Both the position numbers and the translations under genes were made by a program. DNA of 56,509 nucleotides. It comes from Bifidobacterium breve. GTDB lineage: Bacteria; Actinomycetota; Thermoleophilia; Solirubrobacterales; Solirubrobacteraceae. Location of the stretch: assembly GCA_945878865.1 (NCBI GenBank), contig CAMCUD010000025.1, positions 1 through 56,509 on the forward strand. The letters run 5' to 3'. Below the pieces are notes generated by a model, which was not told the DNA's origin, did not search any database, and saw nothing but the letters and a program-made list of their open reading frames with translations. This document shows, piece after piece, positions 31,846 to 40,510 of the stretch; the first letter of the stretch is position 1; each line of letters begins with the position of its first letter.

Positions 31846-33441
31846 ATGTTCCTCGCACTCTGCCGTGTCCTGCGCGCCCGCCGCGGTCGCGCCGCGCTGC
31901 TCGCCGCCGCGCTGCTTTCCACCTTCGCCGCCGCCGCCACGCCCGCCCAGGCCAGTGACGCCCTCTTCGCCCTGACCGACGCCGGGGAGCTCATCACCGT
32001 GCGCTCCGATACGCCCGGCGTGCCGACCAAGCGCGTCCGCATCAAGGGCTTTCCCGACGGCGCCGTCCCGATGGCGCTCGACGCGCGACCCTCGGACGGC
32101 GCGCTCGTCGCCGGCGTCCGTGAGGGGAGCGCGTTCGTCCTGTACCGGGTCGACCCGGCCGACGGCACGGCGACGCGTCTGGCGCCCGGCTCGGCGGCGA
32201 TCCCGGACAGCACCGTCGACGCCGCCATCGATTTCCAGCCCAGCGGCGACGCCGTCCGCGTGGTGACCACCGGCGGCCAGCACCTGCTCGTCAACCCCGC
32301 AACCGGCACGGCGACCACGCTGTCGCCGCTGCACTATCCGCCCGGCAGCGGCGCCTCGAAGCTCAAGCCGGTTCCCGTGGGGCTTGGGCGGCTGCGGCAG
32401 GGCTGGACCGTGGTCGCCGACGCGGCGCGCGTCTCGCTCTCCCGCCTCGGCAGCGACACGGCGAATCCCAGTGAAGGTGTGCTGACCGCCCTCTCACCGC
32501 TGAACTTCCAGATCGACAAGAAGGGCGCCATGGCGGTCTCCCCGGCCGACGGGCGGGTCTACCTCGCGCTGGTCGATCGCGACGAGGAGCAGTCCAACCT
32601 CTACGCGTCCGAGCCCGACCCGCTCCAGCCGTTCTACACCGGGCCGTTCCCGGACAAGGACTCGGTGACGGGCCTGACCGTCGGCGAGGGTGGCCTCTTC
32701 GATCTCGACAGCCCGCTGTACCGGGTGCGCGAGAGCGAGGGCGTCGTCCACCTCGTGATCCGGCGCTCCGGCACGGTGAGCGCGACCGCCGCGGTGGAGT
32801 TCGCGCTGCAGGACGGGACGGCGAAGGGCGGACGCGACTTTCCTGAGACCACCGGCGTGGCCACGTTCGCTCCCGGGCAGGTGGCGGTGGGACTCGACCT
32901 GCCCGTGTACTCCGACGGCGAGACCGAGGGGGAGGAGGACCTCGGCATCCGTCTGATGAAGATCGCCGGCCCCGCCGCCTACGGCTTCCGCCGGCAGGCG
33001 CGGATCGCGATCCTCGACACGCCAACCCGTGGACCGTCCGGCACCGTGACCCGCCCGGGCAGTGTCCGCCCGGCCGGCGGGGCCGGCAAGGTCGCGGTGA
33101 CGCCGCAGAAGGCGTTCTCGCTCGTGGTGACCGCGCCGAAGGTGCGCCGCATCGGCCGGACGCTGCGCGTTCCGTTCCGCTGCACCACCGCCTGCCGCGT
33201 GGCCGTCGACGCCAAGCTCGATCGCCGCTCCGCTCGCCGGATCAAGCGCCCGGCGGCGCTGGGCCGGGGAACCCGCACGCTGAAGAAGGCCGGCAAGGGG
33301 ACGGTGACGATCAGGATCCCGCGGTACTCCAAGCGCCTGGCGAAGGTCCGTCGCGGGACGATCTACCTGACCGTTCGCGGCTTCGGCCCGACGAAGGCGG
33401 ACCGCAGCAAGCTGAAGCTCAAGATCGCCGTGCGCCGCTGA
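31846..33441 (+). CDS. Secreted DUF4394 and Calx-beta domain protein
   Basis: A 531-residue protein. ATG 31846 has GGAG 3 nt upstream and starts a basic-plus-hydrophobic signal peptide (cleaved near residue 36, TPAQAS). Residues 40-260 match DUF4394 repeats (ALFALTDAGELITVRSDTPG, VDAAIDFQPSGDAVRVVTTG), which look like a beta-propeller of unknown role. Residues 295-390 match a Calx-beta domain (VVHLVIRRSGTVSATAAVEF, GTAKGGRDF, GETEGEEDL), a calcium-binding Ig-like fold. The C-terminal 120 residues are a basic beta-sandwich with two Cys (FRCTTACRVAV). It follows pstS after the terminator hairpins and overlaps the convergent regulator gene by 23 bp. It is likely an extracellular structural protein. 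Confidence 0.8.
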   Translation: MFLALCRVLRARRGRAALLAAALLSTFAAAATPAQASDALFALTDAGELITVRSDTPGVPTKRVRIKGFPDGAVPMALDARPSDGALVAGVREGSAFVLYRVDPADGTATRLAPGSAAIPDSTVDAAIDFQPSGDAVRVVTTGGQHLLVNPATGTATTLSPLHYPPGSGASKLKPVPVGLGRLRQGWTVVADAARVSLSRLGSDTANPSEGVLTALSPLNFQIDKKGAMAVSPADGRVYLALVDRDEEQSNLYASEPDPLQPFYTGPFPDKDSVTGLTVGEGGLFDLDSPLYRVRESEGVVHLVIRRSGTVSATAAVEFALQDGTAKGGRDFPETTGVATFAPGQVAVGLDLPVYSDGETEGEEDLGIRLMKIAGPAAYGFRRQARIAILDTPTRGPSGTVTRPGSVRPAGGAGKVAVTPQKAFSLVVTAPKVRRIGRTLRVPFRCTTACRVAVDAKLDRRSARRIKRPAALGRGTRTLKKAGKGTVTIRIPRYSKRLAKVRRGTIYLTVRGFGPTKADRSKLKLKIAVRR

Positions 33442-34513
33442 GGGACTCGAGCGCGAAGCTCGGGCCCTCACCGTAGGCGTCGTGCAGCCGCCGGGCCAGC
33501 CCGTCGTAGCGGCGGCGGGCTTCCCCGTGGCGGCCGCGGCGCAGGCAGAGCTCGATGACGTTACGGTGGACCTCGGCGTCGAGCGGCTCGAGGTCGGCGA
33601 GCCGCGCCCAGTGCCCCGCCGCCGTCACGAGATCCCCGCGGCGCTGCGACAGCGTCGCGAGCGCCTCGAGCGCCAGCCGCAGGTGCTCGCGATGGCGTTC
33701 GCGCTCGGACGCCGCCCATTCGGCGTAAGGCTCCTCCTCGAGGAACTCGCCGGCGTACCTGGCGACCGCGCGCTCGAGCAGGCGGGTGGCCAGGGCGGTG
33801 CCCTCGGCGGCGAAGGCGGCGAGGCCGTCACGGACCTCGCGTTCGAAGACGTCCGCGTCGACCGTCACCCGGTCGGAATTGAGCCGGTAGCCGCCGCGAT
33901 GGGAGAGGATGAGACCCGCGCCACGTTCGGTGGCGCCGGCGCGCTCGAGTCGCTCGCGCAGGGCGTGGACCGTGTAGCGCACGGTCGAGGCGGCGGGCGC
34001 CTCCGGCCAGAGCGCGTCGGCGATGTCGTCGACCGGGAGCACGCGGGTGCGTCCGGCGACGAGGAGCCGTAGCAGTTGGCCCGGGCGCTGCTCGAGCCAG
34101 CGCCCTGTCTGCGTGTGGTCGCCCGGACCCTCGATGCGACATCGTCCTAGCACCCGGAGATAGACAGGATCGGGCTGCTGAGGCTGCCGGCCGTCCGCCA
34201 CGATGCCGTCGGGCTCGACGGCGATGAGCCGGGCGCCACCCGGAACGGCATGGACCCGCGCCTGGGCCGACCCGGACGGCAGCCGTAGGGTGATCTCGCC
34301 GTCGGCCACGGCGCCGCCGCAGACGTCGTCGAGGCGCTGGCCGACGATGCCGGTGCCGCAGCGCTCGACGAACGCGCGGGTCGCGTCGCGGATCGTGCCG
34401 TCGGCGGCCACCACGGCCACCCCTCCGGGCATGGATGCGAACGCCGACGCGAGCGCGCGGGCATCCGGCTCAACGCCGGCGGCAGAAGGGAGTCGAGGAT
34501 CTCGGCCGGCCAC
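33419..34513 (-). CDS. PAS - winged-helix - BTAD transcriptional regulator
   Basis: A 364-residue protein starting at GTG 34513. Residues 25-105 resemble a PAS sensor domain (GGVAVVAADGTIRDATRAFVERC). Residues 120-205 form an OmpR-like winged helix (LEQRPGQLLRLLVAGRTRVLPVDDIADALW, then YTVHALRERL and SHRGGYRLN). Residues 215-350 are the BTAD TPR-like region (DVFEREV, LERAVARYAGEFLEEEPYAEWA, EVHRNVIELCLRRGR). Unlike SARP or AfsR proteins it has no NB-ARC ATPase, and a PAS domain stands first. It sits next to the surface and pstS region and diverges from the HEAT-repeat gene, so it may control one of these. The signal is unknown. Confidence 0.88.
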   Translation of the reverse strand: MAGRDPRLPSAAGVEPDARALASAFASMPGGVAVVAADGTIRDATRAFVERCGTGIVGQRLDDVCGGAVADGEITLRLPSGSAQARVHAVPGGARLIAVEPDGIVADGRQPQQPDPVYLRVLGRCRIEGPGDHTQTGRWLEQRPGQLLRLLVAGRTRVLPVDDIADALWPEAPAASTVRYTVHALRERLERAGATERGAGLILSHRGGYRLNSDRVTVDADVFEREVRDGLAAFAAEGTALATRLLERAVARYAGEFLEEEPYAEWAASERERHREHLRLALEALATLSQRRGDLVTAAGHWARLADLEPLDAEVHRNVIELCLRRGRHGEARRRYDGLARRLHDAYGEGPSFALESLSGARRS

Positions 34514-34671
34514 GGTCCATTGGAAGTGTGAGTACCCGTTGGTGCCGAAATGTGAAGAAAAAGAGACGAACTTGAAAGAATCGCGGGGTCTGCTTCGTTA
34601 TGCGGGGACATGGCGAGTCCACGCTCGAGATTTCCGCACGCGATCGCCCAGCCCTCGGGCCGGGGTCGCGC

Positions 34672-36174
34672 ATGAGCCGCCTCTCCGCACGGGCGCGCCG
34701 CCGCCAGCTGCGCAAGCTGCGCCACCGCGACGTCGTCTCGACCCGCGAGGGCTGGCTCGTCGATCTCGCAGGCGCCGATCGACTTGCGGCGCTTCGCACG
34801 CTTGCCGAGGACGCCTCGCCCGAGGTCGAGGACGCGCTTCTCGACACGCTCGCCGACCCGTTGGACGATGTCCGCGCGGAGGCCGTCCGGTGCATGGAGC
34901 GCCGCGCGTCCGCCGCAGCCCTCGACCGGTGCGTCGCCGCGGCGCCCGGCTGGGACCCGGCGCGATACCCGGCCAGCCGCCATGCGGCGTGGGTGTTCCT
35001 GGGCGCGTGCGGCTCGACCGCGCAGGTGGACAGCTTCACCTCCTCGCTCCTGCTGGCCGCGGCGCTTCCGCACATCGACGATGCCGCGATCGTCGCGCTC
35101 GAGGCGATGATCGGGGACGACCACGCCGCGCTCAGGCTGGCGCTCGAGCGTGCCGCCAGCGCGTTCGGGCACGACGACCCCGACGTGGTCGCTCGGGCCA
35201 CGCAGCTCGCGGGCCGTCTCGGGGCAGGCGACCCGGCGCCCATCGTCGCGGCGCTCACGGATGACCGCTGCGCAGTCGCCGCCTGCGACGCCGCCGGGCG
35301 CATCGGCGATCTCAAGTTCTGCGGCCGTCTCGCCGCGTTGCTCGACGTCCATCGGCCGACCACGGTGCGTGCGGCGGCAGCGTCGGCGCTCGGCGCACTC
35401 GGCGGACACGAGGCGGCCTGGCACCTTCAGGCCGTCGTCGACGACGAGGATCCGGTCGTTCGCCGGGCCGCGACGGAGGCGCTGATCCCGCTGGCGGCGA
35501 TCGCGTCGAGCCCCGCGCCGCCCCTGTCGCTTCCACCGGCGATGATGACCCGTGTGCAGGACCCCTCGCACGGCGTCGTGCACACAGTTGTCGCGGAGGA
35601 GGAGTTCGCCGGCGAAGACGTCGAGGAGATCCACGAGGATCCCGCCGCTGATGCGCCCGTGGACGACGCCGACGAGGAGTTCGAGGCTGACGACGAGCCC
35701 GAGGCCGTGGCCGACGACGAGCCCGAGGCCGACGACGAGCCGGTGGCCTACGAGGAGCCCGAGGCGGCCGCGGTGGCCGACGACGAGCCGCTGGAGCCGA
35801 TGCCCGCGATGGCCCAGCCGTCCCGCGCGCCGTTCATCGTTCCACGCCCGACGTCCGATCCGGCCGCGCTGCATGCCGACTCGAACGGCGGCGCCGCCGT
35901 CGCCCAGGCCGTGCGGGTCGAGGAGATCGAAGAGGCGCCGCGCCCGGAGCCGGCGGTGGCCGAGTCCGTCGTCGCAGTCCAGGTCGAGGACGTGACCGAG
36001 GCGACCTCCGCCGAGGTGCCGCACGCGATGGCCGACGAGCTGCCCGTTCAGGAGAGCGACGAGGAGCGGGTGCCGGATCCGCCGACCTCCCGCTGGCTGC
36101 ATGATCATCCGCCGGCGGTGTCCGCGCCGCCCCCGCGTCCTCGCGGCGCCCGCCGCTCGATCCGCCGGAAATGA
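34672..36174 (+). CDS. HEAT-repeat protein with acidic disordered tail
   Basis: A 500-residue protein from ATG 34672; an in-frame ATG at 34600 would add 24 residues that look unconserved. Residues 20-290 are alpha-helical HEAT-like repeats (PEVEDALLDTLADPLDDVRAEA, PIVAALTDDRCAVAACDAAGRI, TTVRAAAASALGALGGHEAA, DPVVRRAATEALIPL). Residues 315-480 are highly acidic low-complexity sequence with DDEPEA repeats, and the last 20 residues are Pro/Arg-rich. There is no signal peptide. HEAT solenoids bind other proteins. The ATGA overlap with the sulfotransferase gene suggests joint work, perhaps as a scaffold for it. TTGAAA at 34572-34577 may be part of its promoter. Confidence 0.8.
   Translation: MSRLSARARRRQLRKLRHRDVVSTREGWLVDLAGADRLAALRTLAEDASPEVEDALLDTLADPLDDVRAEAVRCMERRASAAALDRCVAAAPGWDPARYPASRHAAWVFLGACGSTAQVDSFTSSLLLAAALPHIDDAAIVALEAMIGDDHAALRLALERAASAFGHDDPDVVARATQLAGRLGAGDPAPIVAALTDDRCAVAACDAAGRIGDLKFCGRLAALLDVHRPTTVRAAAASALGALGGHEAAWHLQAVVDDEDPVVRRAATEALIPLAAIASSPAPPLSLPPAMMTRVQDPSHGVVHTVVAEEEFAGEDVEEIHEDPAADAPVDDADEEFEADDEPEAVADDEPEADDEPVAYEEPEAAAVADDEPLEPMPAMAQPSRAPFIVPRPTSDPAALHADSNGGAAVAQAVRVEEIEEAPRPEPAVAESVVAVQVEDVTEATSAEVPHAMADELPVQESDEERVPDPPTSRWLHDHPPAVSAPPPRPRGARRSIRRK
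35689..35790 (+). repeat. Degenerate tandem repeat coding for acidic DDEPEA units
   Basis: Four copies of GACGACGAGCC, each followed by a variable 7-30 nt, lie in this stretch and encode acidic DDEPxA-type units. The repeat is in frame, so copy number changes would alter tail length without frameshift. Confidence 0.65.
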
Positions 36175-37067
36175 CCGCCACCGCGACGGCACGGCGGACG
36201 CTGCCGAACCTCATCGTCATCGGCGCCGCGAAGTGCGCCACCACGAGCCTCCACGGGTACCTGGACCGGCATCCGTCGATCCAGATGGCGCGGCCCCAGG
36301 ATGACGGCGTCGGCACCAACGACGACGCCCCGAAGGAGATGCGGTTCTTCTGGCGCGACGACTGGCGGGACCGCCTCGACTGGTACGCGTCGCGCTTCGA
36401 CGCCGAGGCGCCCGTCCGGGGTGAGGCGACCCCCGCCTACACGGCGCATCCGTTCCACCCTGGGGTGCCCGCGCGCATCGCGTCCGTCGCGCCCGACGCG
36501 CGGCTGATCTACCTGGTCCGGGACCCGATCGACCGACTCGTCGCGCATTGGGTGCAGGCGCGGGTCGACGGCCTGCGCGCCACCCTGCCGGAGCTGCTGA
36601 GGAGCCCCGGCTGGGAGGACCATCAGATCGTCTGTCCCAGTCGCTACGCCCTCCAGCTCGAGCAGTACCTCGAGCACTTCCCGGCCGACCAGATCCTCGT
36701 CGTCGATCAGCAGGCGCTGCGCACCGAGCGGCGCGAGACGCTGTCCCGCGTCTTCGACTTCGCCGGCGTCGATGCCACCTTCTGGTCCCCGTCGTTCGAC
36801 GTGGAGCGCAACACCCGGGAGGAGAAGTTTGCGCTGACGCGCGCCGGAGCGCCGCTGTACCGGCGGCTGCTCGACCCGGCCGGCCGGCGTCTCACGCCGC
36901 AGGCATGGCGGGTGCGGTCGCCCCAAGTGCGCCGTGCGCTGTCGCGACCGGTGGAGCGACCGACACTCGGCTCCGCCGATCGACAGCGGCTGGTCGCGCT
37001 CTTCGGGCCGGACACCGCCCGCCTGCGCGAGCTCACCGGCCAGCGCTTTGCCACATGGTCGGTGTGA
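36171..37067 (+). CDS. Sulfotransferase (second)
   Basis: A 298-residue protein with the PAPS 5'-binding loop IGAAKCATTSLHGYLDRHP (residues 17-35) and the 3'-phosphate motif YLVRDPIDRLVAHWVQ, where His stands for the more usual Ser. The early KEMRFFW and GEATPAYTAHP blocks match heparan-sulfate-type and bacterial sulfotransferases. It is only distantly like the sulfotransferase at 13040. The ATG overlaps the stop of the HEAT-repeat gene by 4 nt. The polysaccharide export operon begins 73 bp downstream, so a sulfated exopolysaccharide is the likely product. It depends on PAPS, presumably from cysD-cysNC in the same window. Confidence 0.87.
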   Translation: MTATATARRTLPNLIVIGAAKCATTSLHGYLDRHPSIQMARPQDDGVGTNDDAPKEMRFFWRDDWRDRLDWYASRFDAEAPVRGEATPAYTAHPFHPGVPARIASVAPDARLIYLVRDPIDRLVAHWVQARVDGLRATLPELLRSPGWEDHQIVCPSRYALQLEQYLEHFPADQILVVDQQALRTERRETLSRVFDFAGVDATFWSPSFDVERNTREEKFALTRAGAPLYRRLLDPAGRRLTPQAWRVRSPQVRRALSRPVERPTLGSADRQRLVALFGPDTARLRELTGQRFATWSV

Positions 37068-37090
37068 GCCCCGATGCGCGCAAGTTCTCT

Positions 37091-37120
37091 GCCACCTCGG
37101 TCGTTGACCGCTGCGGTGGC
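37091..37120 (+). terminator. Hairpin between sulfotransferase gene and polysaccharide export operon
   Basis: GCCACC (37091-37096) pairs with GGTGGC (37115-37120), and inside it CGGTC (37098-37102) pairs with GACCG (37106-37110) around GTT. It has no T-run. It may end the HEAT-sulfotransferase transcript or act as a leader structure for the next operon, whose ribosome binding site GAGGAG follows 8 nt later. Confidence 0.4.
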
Positions 37121-37140
37121 CTCATCTGAGGAGACGGGAA

Positions 37141-38082
37141 GTGATTGAGCAGTCGACCAGGACCGCGCCGCGCGCGGCGAACGGCAACGGCAACGGCGCC
37201 TCGAGCTACGGCGCGCCCTTCGCGGAACCGGCCACGGCCGGCGTGATCGGGCATGCGCCCCCCTCGGTGGGCGTCGTGGAATCCGTCAAGCGCTACCCGC
37301 TGCTGGTCATCATCCCGGCGCTCGCGCTCATGATCCTCGGCATCGTCGTCGGCCTGCAGAAGCAGGCGACGTACGTCGCTGATGCCCGGCTGACCGTGGG
37401 CCGGATCAACCTCAACGCCCCCGGCGCGCTCGCGGGATACGCGAGCGCGACCCAGGCGCTCGCGAGCCAGTTCGCCCGCGCGGCGACGGCGACGCCCGTG
37501 GTGGCGCCGGTCGCCAAGAAGCTCGACATCCCGGAGAGCAGGGTCCGGTCGCGCGTCTCGGCCAGCCCCATCCCCGAGAGCCCGATCTTCACGGTCCGTG
37601 CCACCGCACGCACGGAGGCGGGCGCGATCGCGATGGCCAACGCGACCGCGGTGTCCGTGCAGGAGTACGCCCGCAAGCTGAACGATCGGGACCCTGACAG
37701 CGGCGCGCTGCTCGGCCGCTACAAGGAGACCAGCGACATCCTCGCCGCGCGGGAGGCCCGCGCCGATGCGCTGAAAGAACGGTTCGAGGAGAAGCCGTCG
37801 GCCGGCCTGCGGCGCAAGCTCGCCGACGCTCGCGCGTCTCGCAACTTCTGGCGGCTGCGCGAGCAGGCGATCGAGGAGCGCTACCTCGCGGCGACCGGCG
37901 GTGAGGCCTCGAGCCGGCTGATCGAGATCCTCAACCAAGCGGAGACGGCGAAGTCCGACCGCCGGCGCTGGATCCAGATCCTCGGCTTCGCCGGGCTGCT
38001 CGGCGGTGTCCTGCTCGGTATGGGGCTCGCCACCTTCGTCGCGAACCGCAGGGTGCGGCGGCGCCTGGCCGCCTCGACGTGA
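37141..38082 (+). CDS. Wzz-like polysaccharide co-polymerase / chain-length determinant
   Basis: A 313-residue protein starting at GTG 37141 with GAGGAG upstream. Two membrane segments flank an extracytoplasmic loop: about 53-71 (YPLLVIIPALALMILGIVV) and about 281-300 (ILGFAGLLGGVLLGMGLATF). The loop starts with ATYVADARLTVGRI, a usual Wzz entry, and has coiled-coil-like helices between 225 and 275 (EARADALKERFEE, RASRNFWRLREQAIEE). No tyrosine kinase domain is fused. Such proteins set the length of polymer made by the Wzy pathway. It is the first of four coupled genes with a Wzy/ligase, a GT and a flippase. Confidence 0.85.
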   Translation: MIEQSTRTAPRAANGNGNGASSYGAPFAEPATAGVIGHAPPSVGVVESVKRYPLLVIIPALALMILGIVVGLQKQATYVADARLTVGRINLNAPGALAGYASATQALASQFARAATATPVVAPVAKKLDIPESRVRSRVSASPIPESPIFTVRATARTEAGAIAMANATAVSVQEYARKLNDRDPDSGALLGRYKETSDILAAREARADALKERFEEKPSAGLRRKLADARASRNFWRLREQAIEERYLAATGGEASSRLIEILNQAETAKSDRRRWIQILGFAGLLGGVLLGMGLATFVANRRVRRRLAAST

Positions 38083-39515
38083 CGCAGGCGCCTCTCCGGC
38101 GGCCTGCCCGCGCGGGCGGGCATCTCGCCATCGCGGGCGCCGGGGCGGCGGCGGCGTTCCTCCTGCTCGCCGCGACGGTGATCCTGCGCCCGATCGCCCC
38201 GGGCCAGTTCCTCGTCCTCGCATTCCTCGCCGGAATCGTGGGCATCGCGGCCATCGCGGCGCGCGTGGCGCCCGCGTGGCTCATCAGCATCGGCATCCTC
38301 TTCGTGCCGATGGCGGGCAACTGGGAGCTCGTCGGCGTCCCCGGGACGATCGCCCCTGACCGGGTGCTCCTCCTCGCCGGTGTCATCGCGACGCTCGCCC
38401 GTGTCCCGGCCGTCCGGGACCTCCCGGACCCGAAGTTCCGCGCCGCGCACTGGCTCTTCGCCGTGTACCTTGCCTACGCGCTCGGATCGGCACTCGTCGT
38501 CGGCACGCTCTTCAGCGACTCCGTCTTCCAGCTCGAGCGCATGGGCATCACCGCGCTCGGCTGCTTCCTCGTGGCGCCCGTGGCGTTCGCCCGGCCGGAG
38601 GACCGCCGGATCCTGCTGTGGTGCCTCGCCGGGATGGGCGCGTATCTGGGGGTCCTCGCGGTGTTCGAGATCGCCGCGCCCGGACTCGTCGTGCCGCACT
38701 TCATCACCGACCCCTCAATCGCCCGGCACCTGGGCAGGGCGCGCGGCCCGTTCCTCGAGGCGGAGCTCAACGGCTTCGCGATGTTCGTCGCCCTCGTCGC
38801 GGCGCTCGTCCTGTACGCGAACTCGAAGATCCCGCGAGAGCGCGCGCTGGCGCTGCTGGTCGTCGCGCCGTGTGCCCTTGGCATCCTGCTGACCCTCACG
38901 CGGACGACATGGCTGGGGGCCGTCCTCGGCGTCCTCGTCGCGATGCTCGTGTCGCGGCAGCTGCGGCCGTATCTCCTGCCCGCGATCGCCGCCGGGGTCC
39001 TGCTCGTCATCGGCGCGTTCGCGGTGATCCCTGGGCTGCAGGCGTCGGCGTCGGATCGCGCCAACAACCAGGGCACGGTCTACGAGCGCCAGAACCTCAA
39101 CCGGGCGGCGCTGAACATGATGCTCGACCTTCCGCTGACCGGTCACGGCTGGAACCGCTTCGCGTCGGTCGCGGATGAGTTCTTCTGGCAGGCCGACGAC
39201 TATCCGCTGGGGGTGACGAAGGCGAAGGTCGGGGCGCACAACCTGCTGCTCGGCATCGGCAGCGAGCTCGGGCTCATCGGGATCTTCCTCTGGGCCGCCG
39301 GACTGGTCGCCGCGGGGTGGGCGGCGCTGACGGGCCCGATCCCGCCAGAACTCCGCGCGTGGCGCATCGGGTTCGTGGCGATCGCCGTGCACTACGCCAT
39401 CGTGGTGCTGTTCACTCCCGCACGCCATCCCTATCTTCTGCTGACGGTGCTCGTGTGGGCCGCGGTCGCCGCCGGCCCGAACTCCCTCCAGCCGCGCCAG
39501 GAGTCCCGGGCGTGA
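38079..39515 (+). CDS. O-antigen ligase / Wzy-like polymerase, multi-pass membrane protein
   Basis: A 478-residue protein with about 11 or 12 hydrophobic segments and a large periplasm-side loop between the later ones, the Wzy_C/WaaL topology. That loop region has ERQNLNRAALNMMLDLPLTGHGWNRF and the conserved AHNLLLGIGSELGLIGIFLW, where the His is characteristic of O-antigen ligase-like proteins. The family joins oligosaccharide repeat units or transfers polymer to a carrier on the outer membrane face. The GTG overlaps the wzz stop by 4 nt. Whether it is a polymerase or a ligase cannot be decided from sequence. Confidence 0.88.
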   Translation: MTQAPLRRPARAGGHLAIAGAGAAAAFLLLAATVILRPIAPGQFLVLAFLAGIVGIAAIAARVAPAWLISIGILFVPMAGNWELVGVPGTIAPDRVLLLAGVIATLARVPAVRDLPDPKFRAAHWLFAVYLAYALGSALVVGTLFSDSVFQLERMGITALGCFLVAPVAFARPEDRRILLWCLAGMGAYLGVLAVFEIAAPGLVVPHFITDPSIARHLGRARGPFLEAELNGFAMFVALVAALVLYANSKIPRERALALLVVAPCALGILLTLTRTTWLGAVLGVLVAMLVSRQLRPYLLPAIAAGVLLVIGAFAVIPGLQASASDRANNQGTVYERQNLNRAALNMMLDLPLTGHGWNRFASVADEFFWQADDYPLGVTKAKVGAHNLLLGIGSELGLIGIFLWAAGLVAAGWAALTGPIPPELRAWRIGFVAIAVHYAIVVLFTPARHPYLLLTVLVWAAVAAGPNSLQPRQESRA

Positions 39516-40510
39516 GCGCGCCGATCGCGTTCGGCTGCGCGGCGGAGATCACGCCGCTGTGGGTCCAGCGGGTCGAGCGCCTCGCGTGGTCCCTGCGGAC
39601 GTTCGGCGGCGCTTCAGCCGACGCCGAGTTCCACGCGTGCTTCGCCGGCCCGGTCGAGGAGCGTCTGGTTGGCCCGCTGCGCGAGCTCGACGTGACCGTC
39701 CACCGGGTCCCGCGGTTCGACGCGCGGCTGTCGTACGCCAACAAGCTGCGGCTGCTCGAGCTCGGCGACCATCTCGGGGCCGACGTCGAGGCGATCGCGA
39801 TGATCGACTGCGACGTGGTGTTCACGGGCGACCCGGGTCCCCTGCTGCCCGCCGATCGCGTCGCGGCCAAGCCGGCGGATCGCGACCCGCTGCAGCTCGA
39901 CGCGTGGCGTCGCCTGTGTGCCGCGATGGGCATCCCCGTCCCCGCCCGGGACGTGGTCGCCACCGCCACAGGACGCCCGATGCCCCGGTACTACAACTCC
40001 GGGGTCGTCGTCGTGCCGCGCGGCCAGCAGGCATCCATGCAGGAGTCGTGGGCGCGCTGGCTGCGGCGGGTCGTCGACCTTCTCGCCGACGACCCGGAGA
40101 TCGTTCCCCAGGCCCGGCGGATCTTCGCCGACCAGTACGCGCTGATGGCGGCGATGGCCGAGCATGACGGCGTCGCCCTGCCGACCGAGGTGAACTGCCC
40201 GACGCACCTGCGGATGCATCAGGCGGCAGCGCCCGCCCGCCCCCCGGCGATCCTGCACTACCACGACCGGATGTGGGGGAACGGCCTGCTGCAGCGGCCG
40301 GTCGACGTCAACGCGCGTTCGGCCGCCGCGGCGTTCAACGCCGCGTGGGCGCAGGCGCAGGACCTGCCCGACCCGGGGCTGTATCCGCCGCCGGTCCGCG
40401 CGCGTGTTTCGACGTCGGTCGCCCGCGTGCGCGAAGGCGTGCGCGCGTCGCGCTCGTTCACCCGGCTGCGGACGTCGGTGGTGGGCGCCCGGTCCTCCAG
40501 GGTCGCCTGA
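39512..40510 (+). CDS. Putative glycosyltransferase in export operon
   Basis: A 332-residue protein, GTG 39512 overlapping the previous stop by 4 nt. Features resemble GT-A enzymes of GT8-like type: IAMIDCDVVFTGDP (near 105-118) gives a D-x-D metal motif, and RYYNSGVVVVPRGQQ and FADQYALMAAMAEH follow in the order usual for GT8-like folds. ILHYHDRMWGNGL gives a late His. There is no signal peptide and no membrane segment. I cannot name a family with certainty. From its place between Wzy- and Wzx-like genes it should build or cap the repeat unit. Confidence 0.72.
   Translation: MSAPIAFGCAAEITPLWVQRVERLAWSLRTFGGASADAEFHACFAGPVEERLVGPLRELDVTVHRVPRFDARLSYANKLRLLELGDHLGADVEAIAMIDCDVVFTGDPGPLLPADRVAAKPADRDPLQLDAWRRLCAAMGIPVPARDVVATATGRPMPRYYNSGVVVVPRGQQASMQESWARWLRRVVDLLADDPEIVPQARRIFADQYALMAAMAEHDGVALPTEVNCPTHLRMHQAAAPARPPAILHYHDRMWGNGLLQRPVDVNARSAAAAFNAAWAQAQDLPDPGLYPPPVRARVSTSVARVREGVRASRSFTRLRTSVVGARSSRVA

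Noticed and set aside
34525-34557. Possible PHO box before the PAS-BTAD gene
   Set aside because: Only one unit (CTTCACATTTC) fits; the next in-phase 11-mers lack TCAC. Kept only as a remark.
35689-35790. Repeats in the HEAT gene considered as a CRISPR-like array
   Set aside because: Units are short, in frame, acidic coding repeats with no spacers of constant length.
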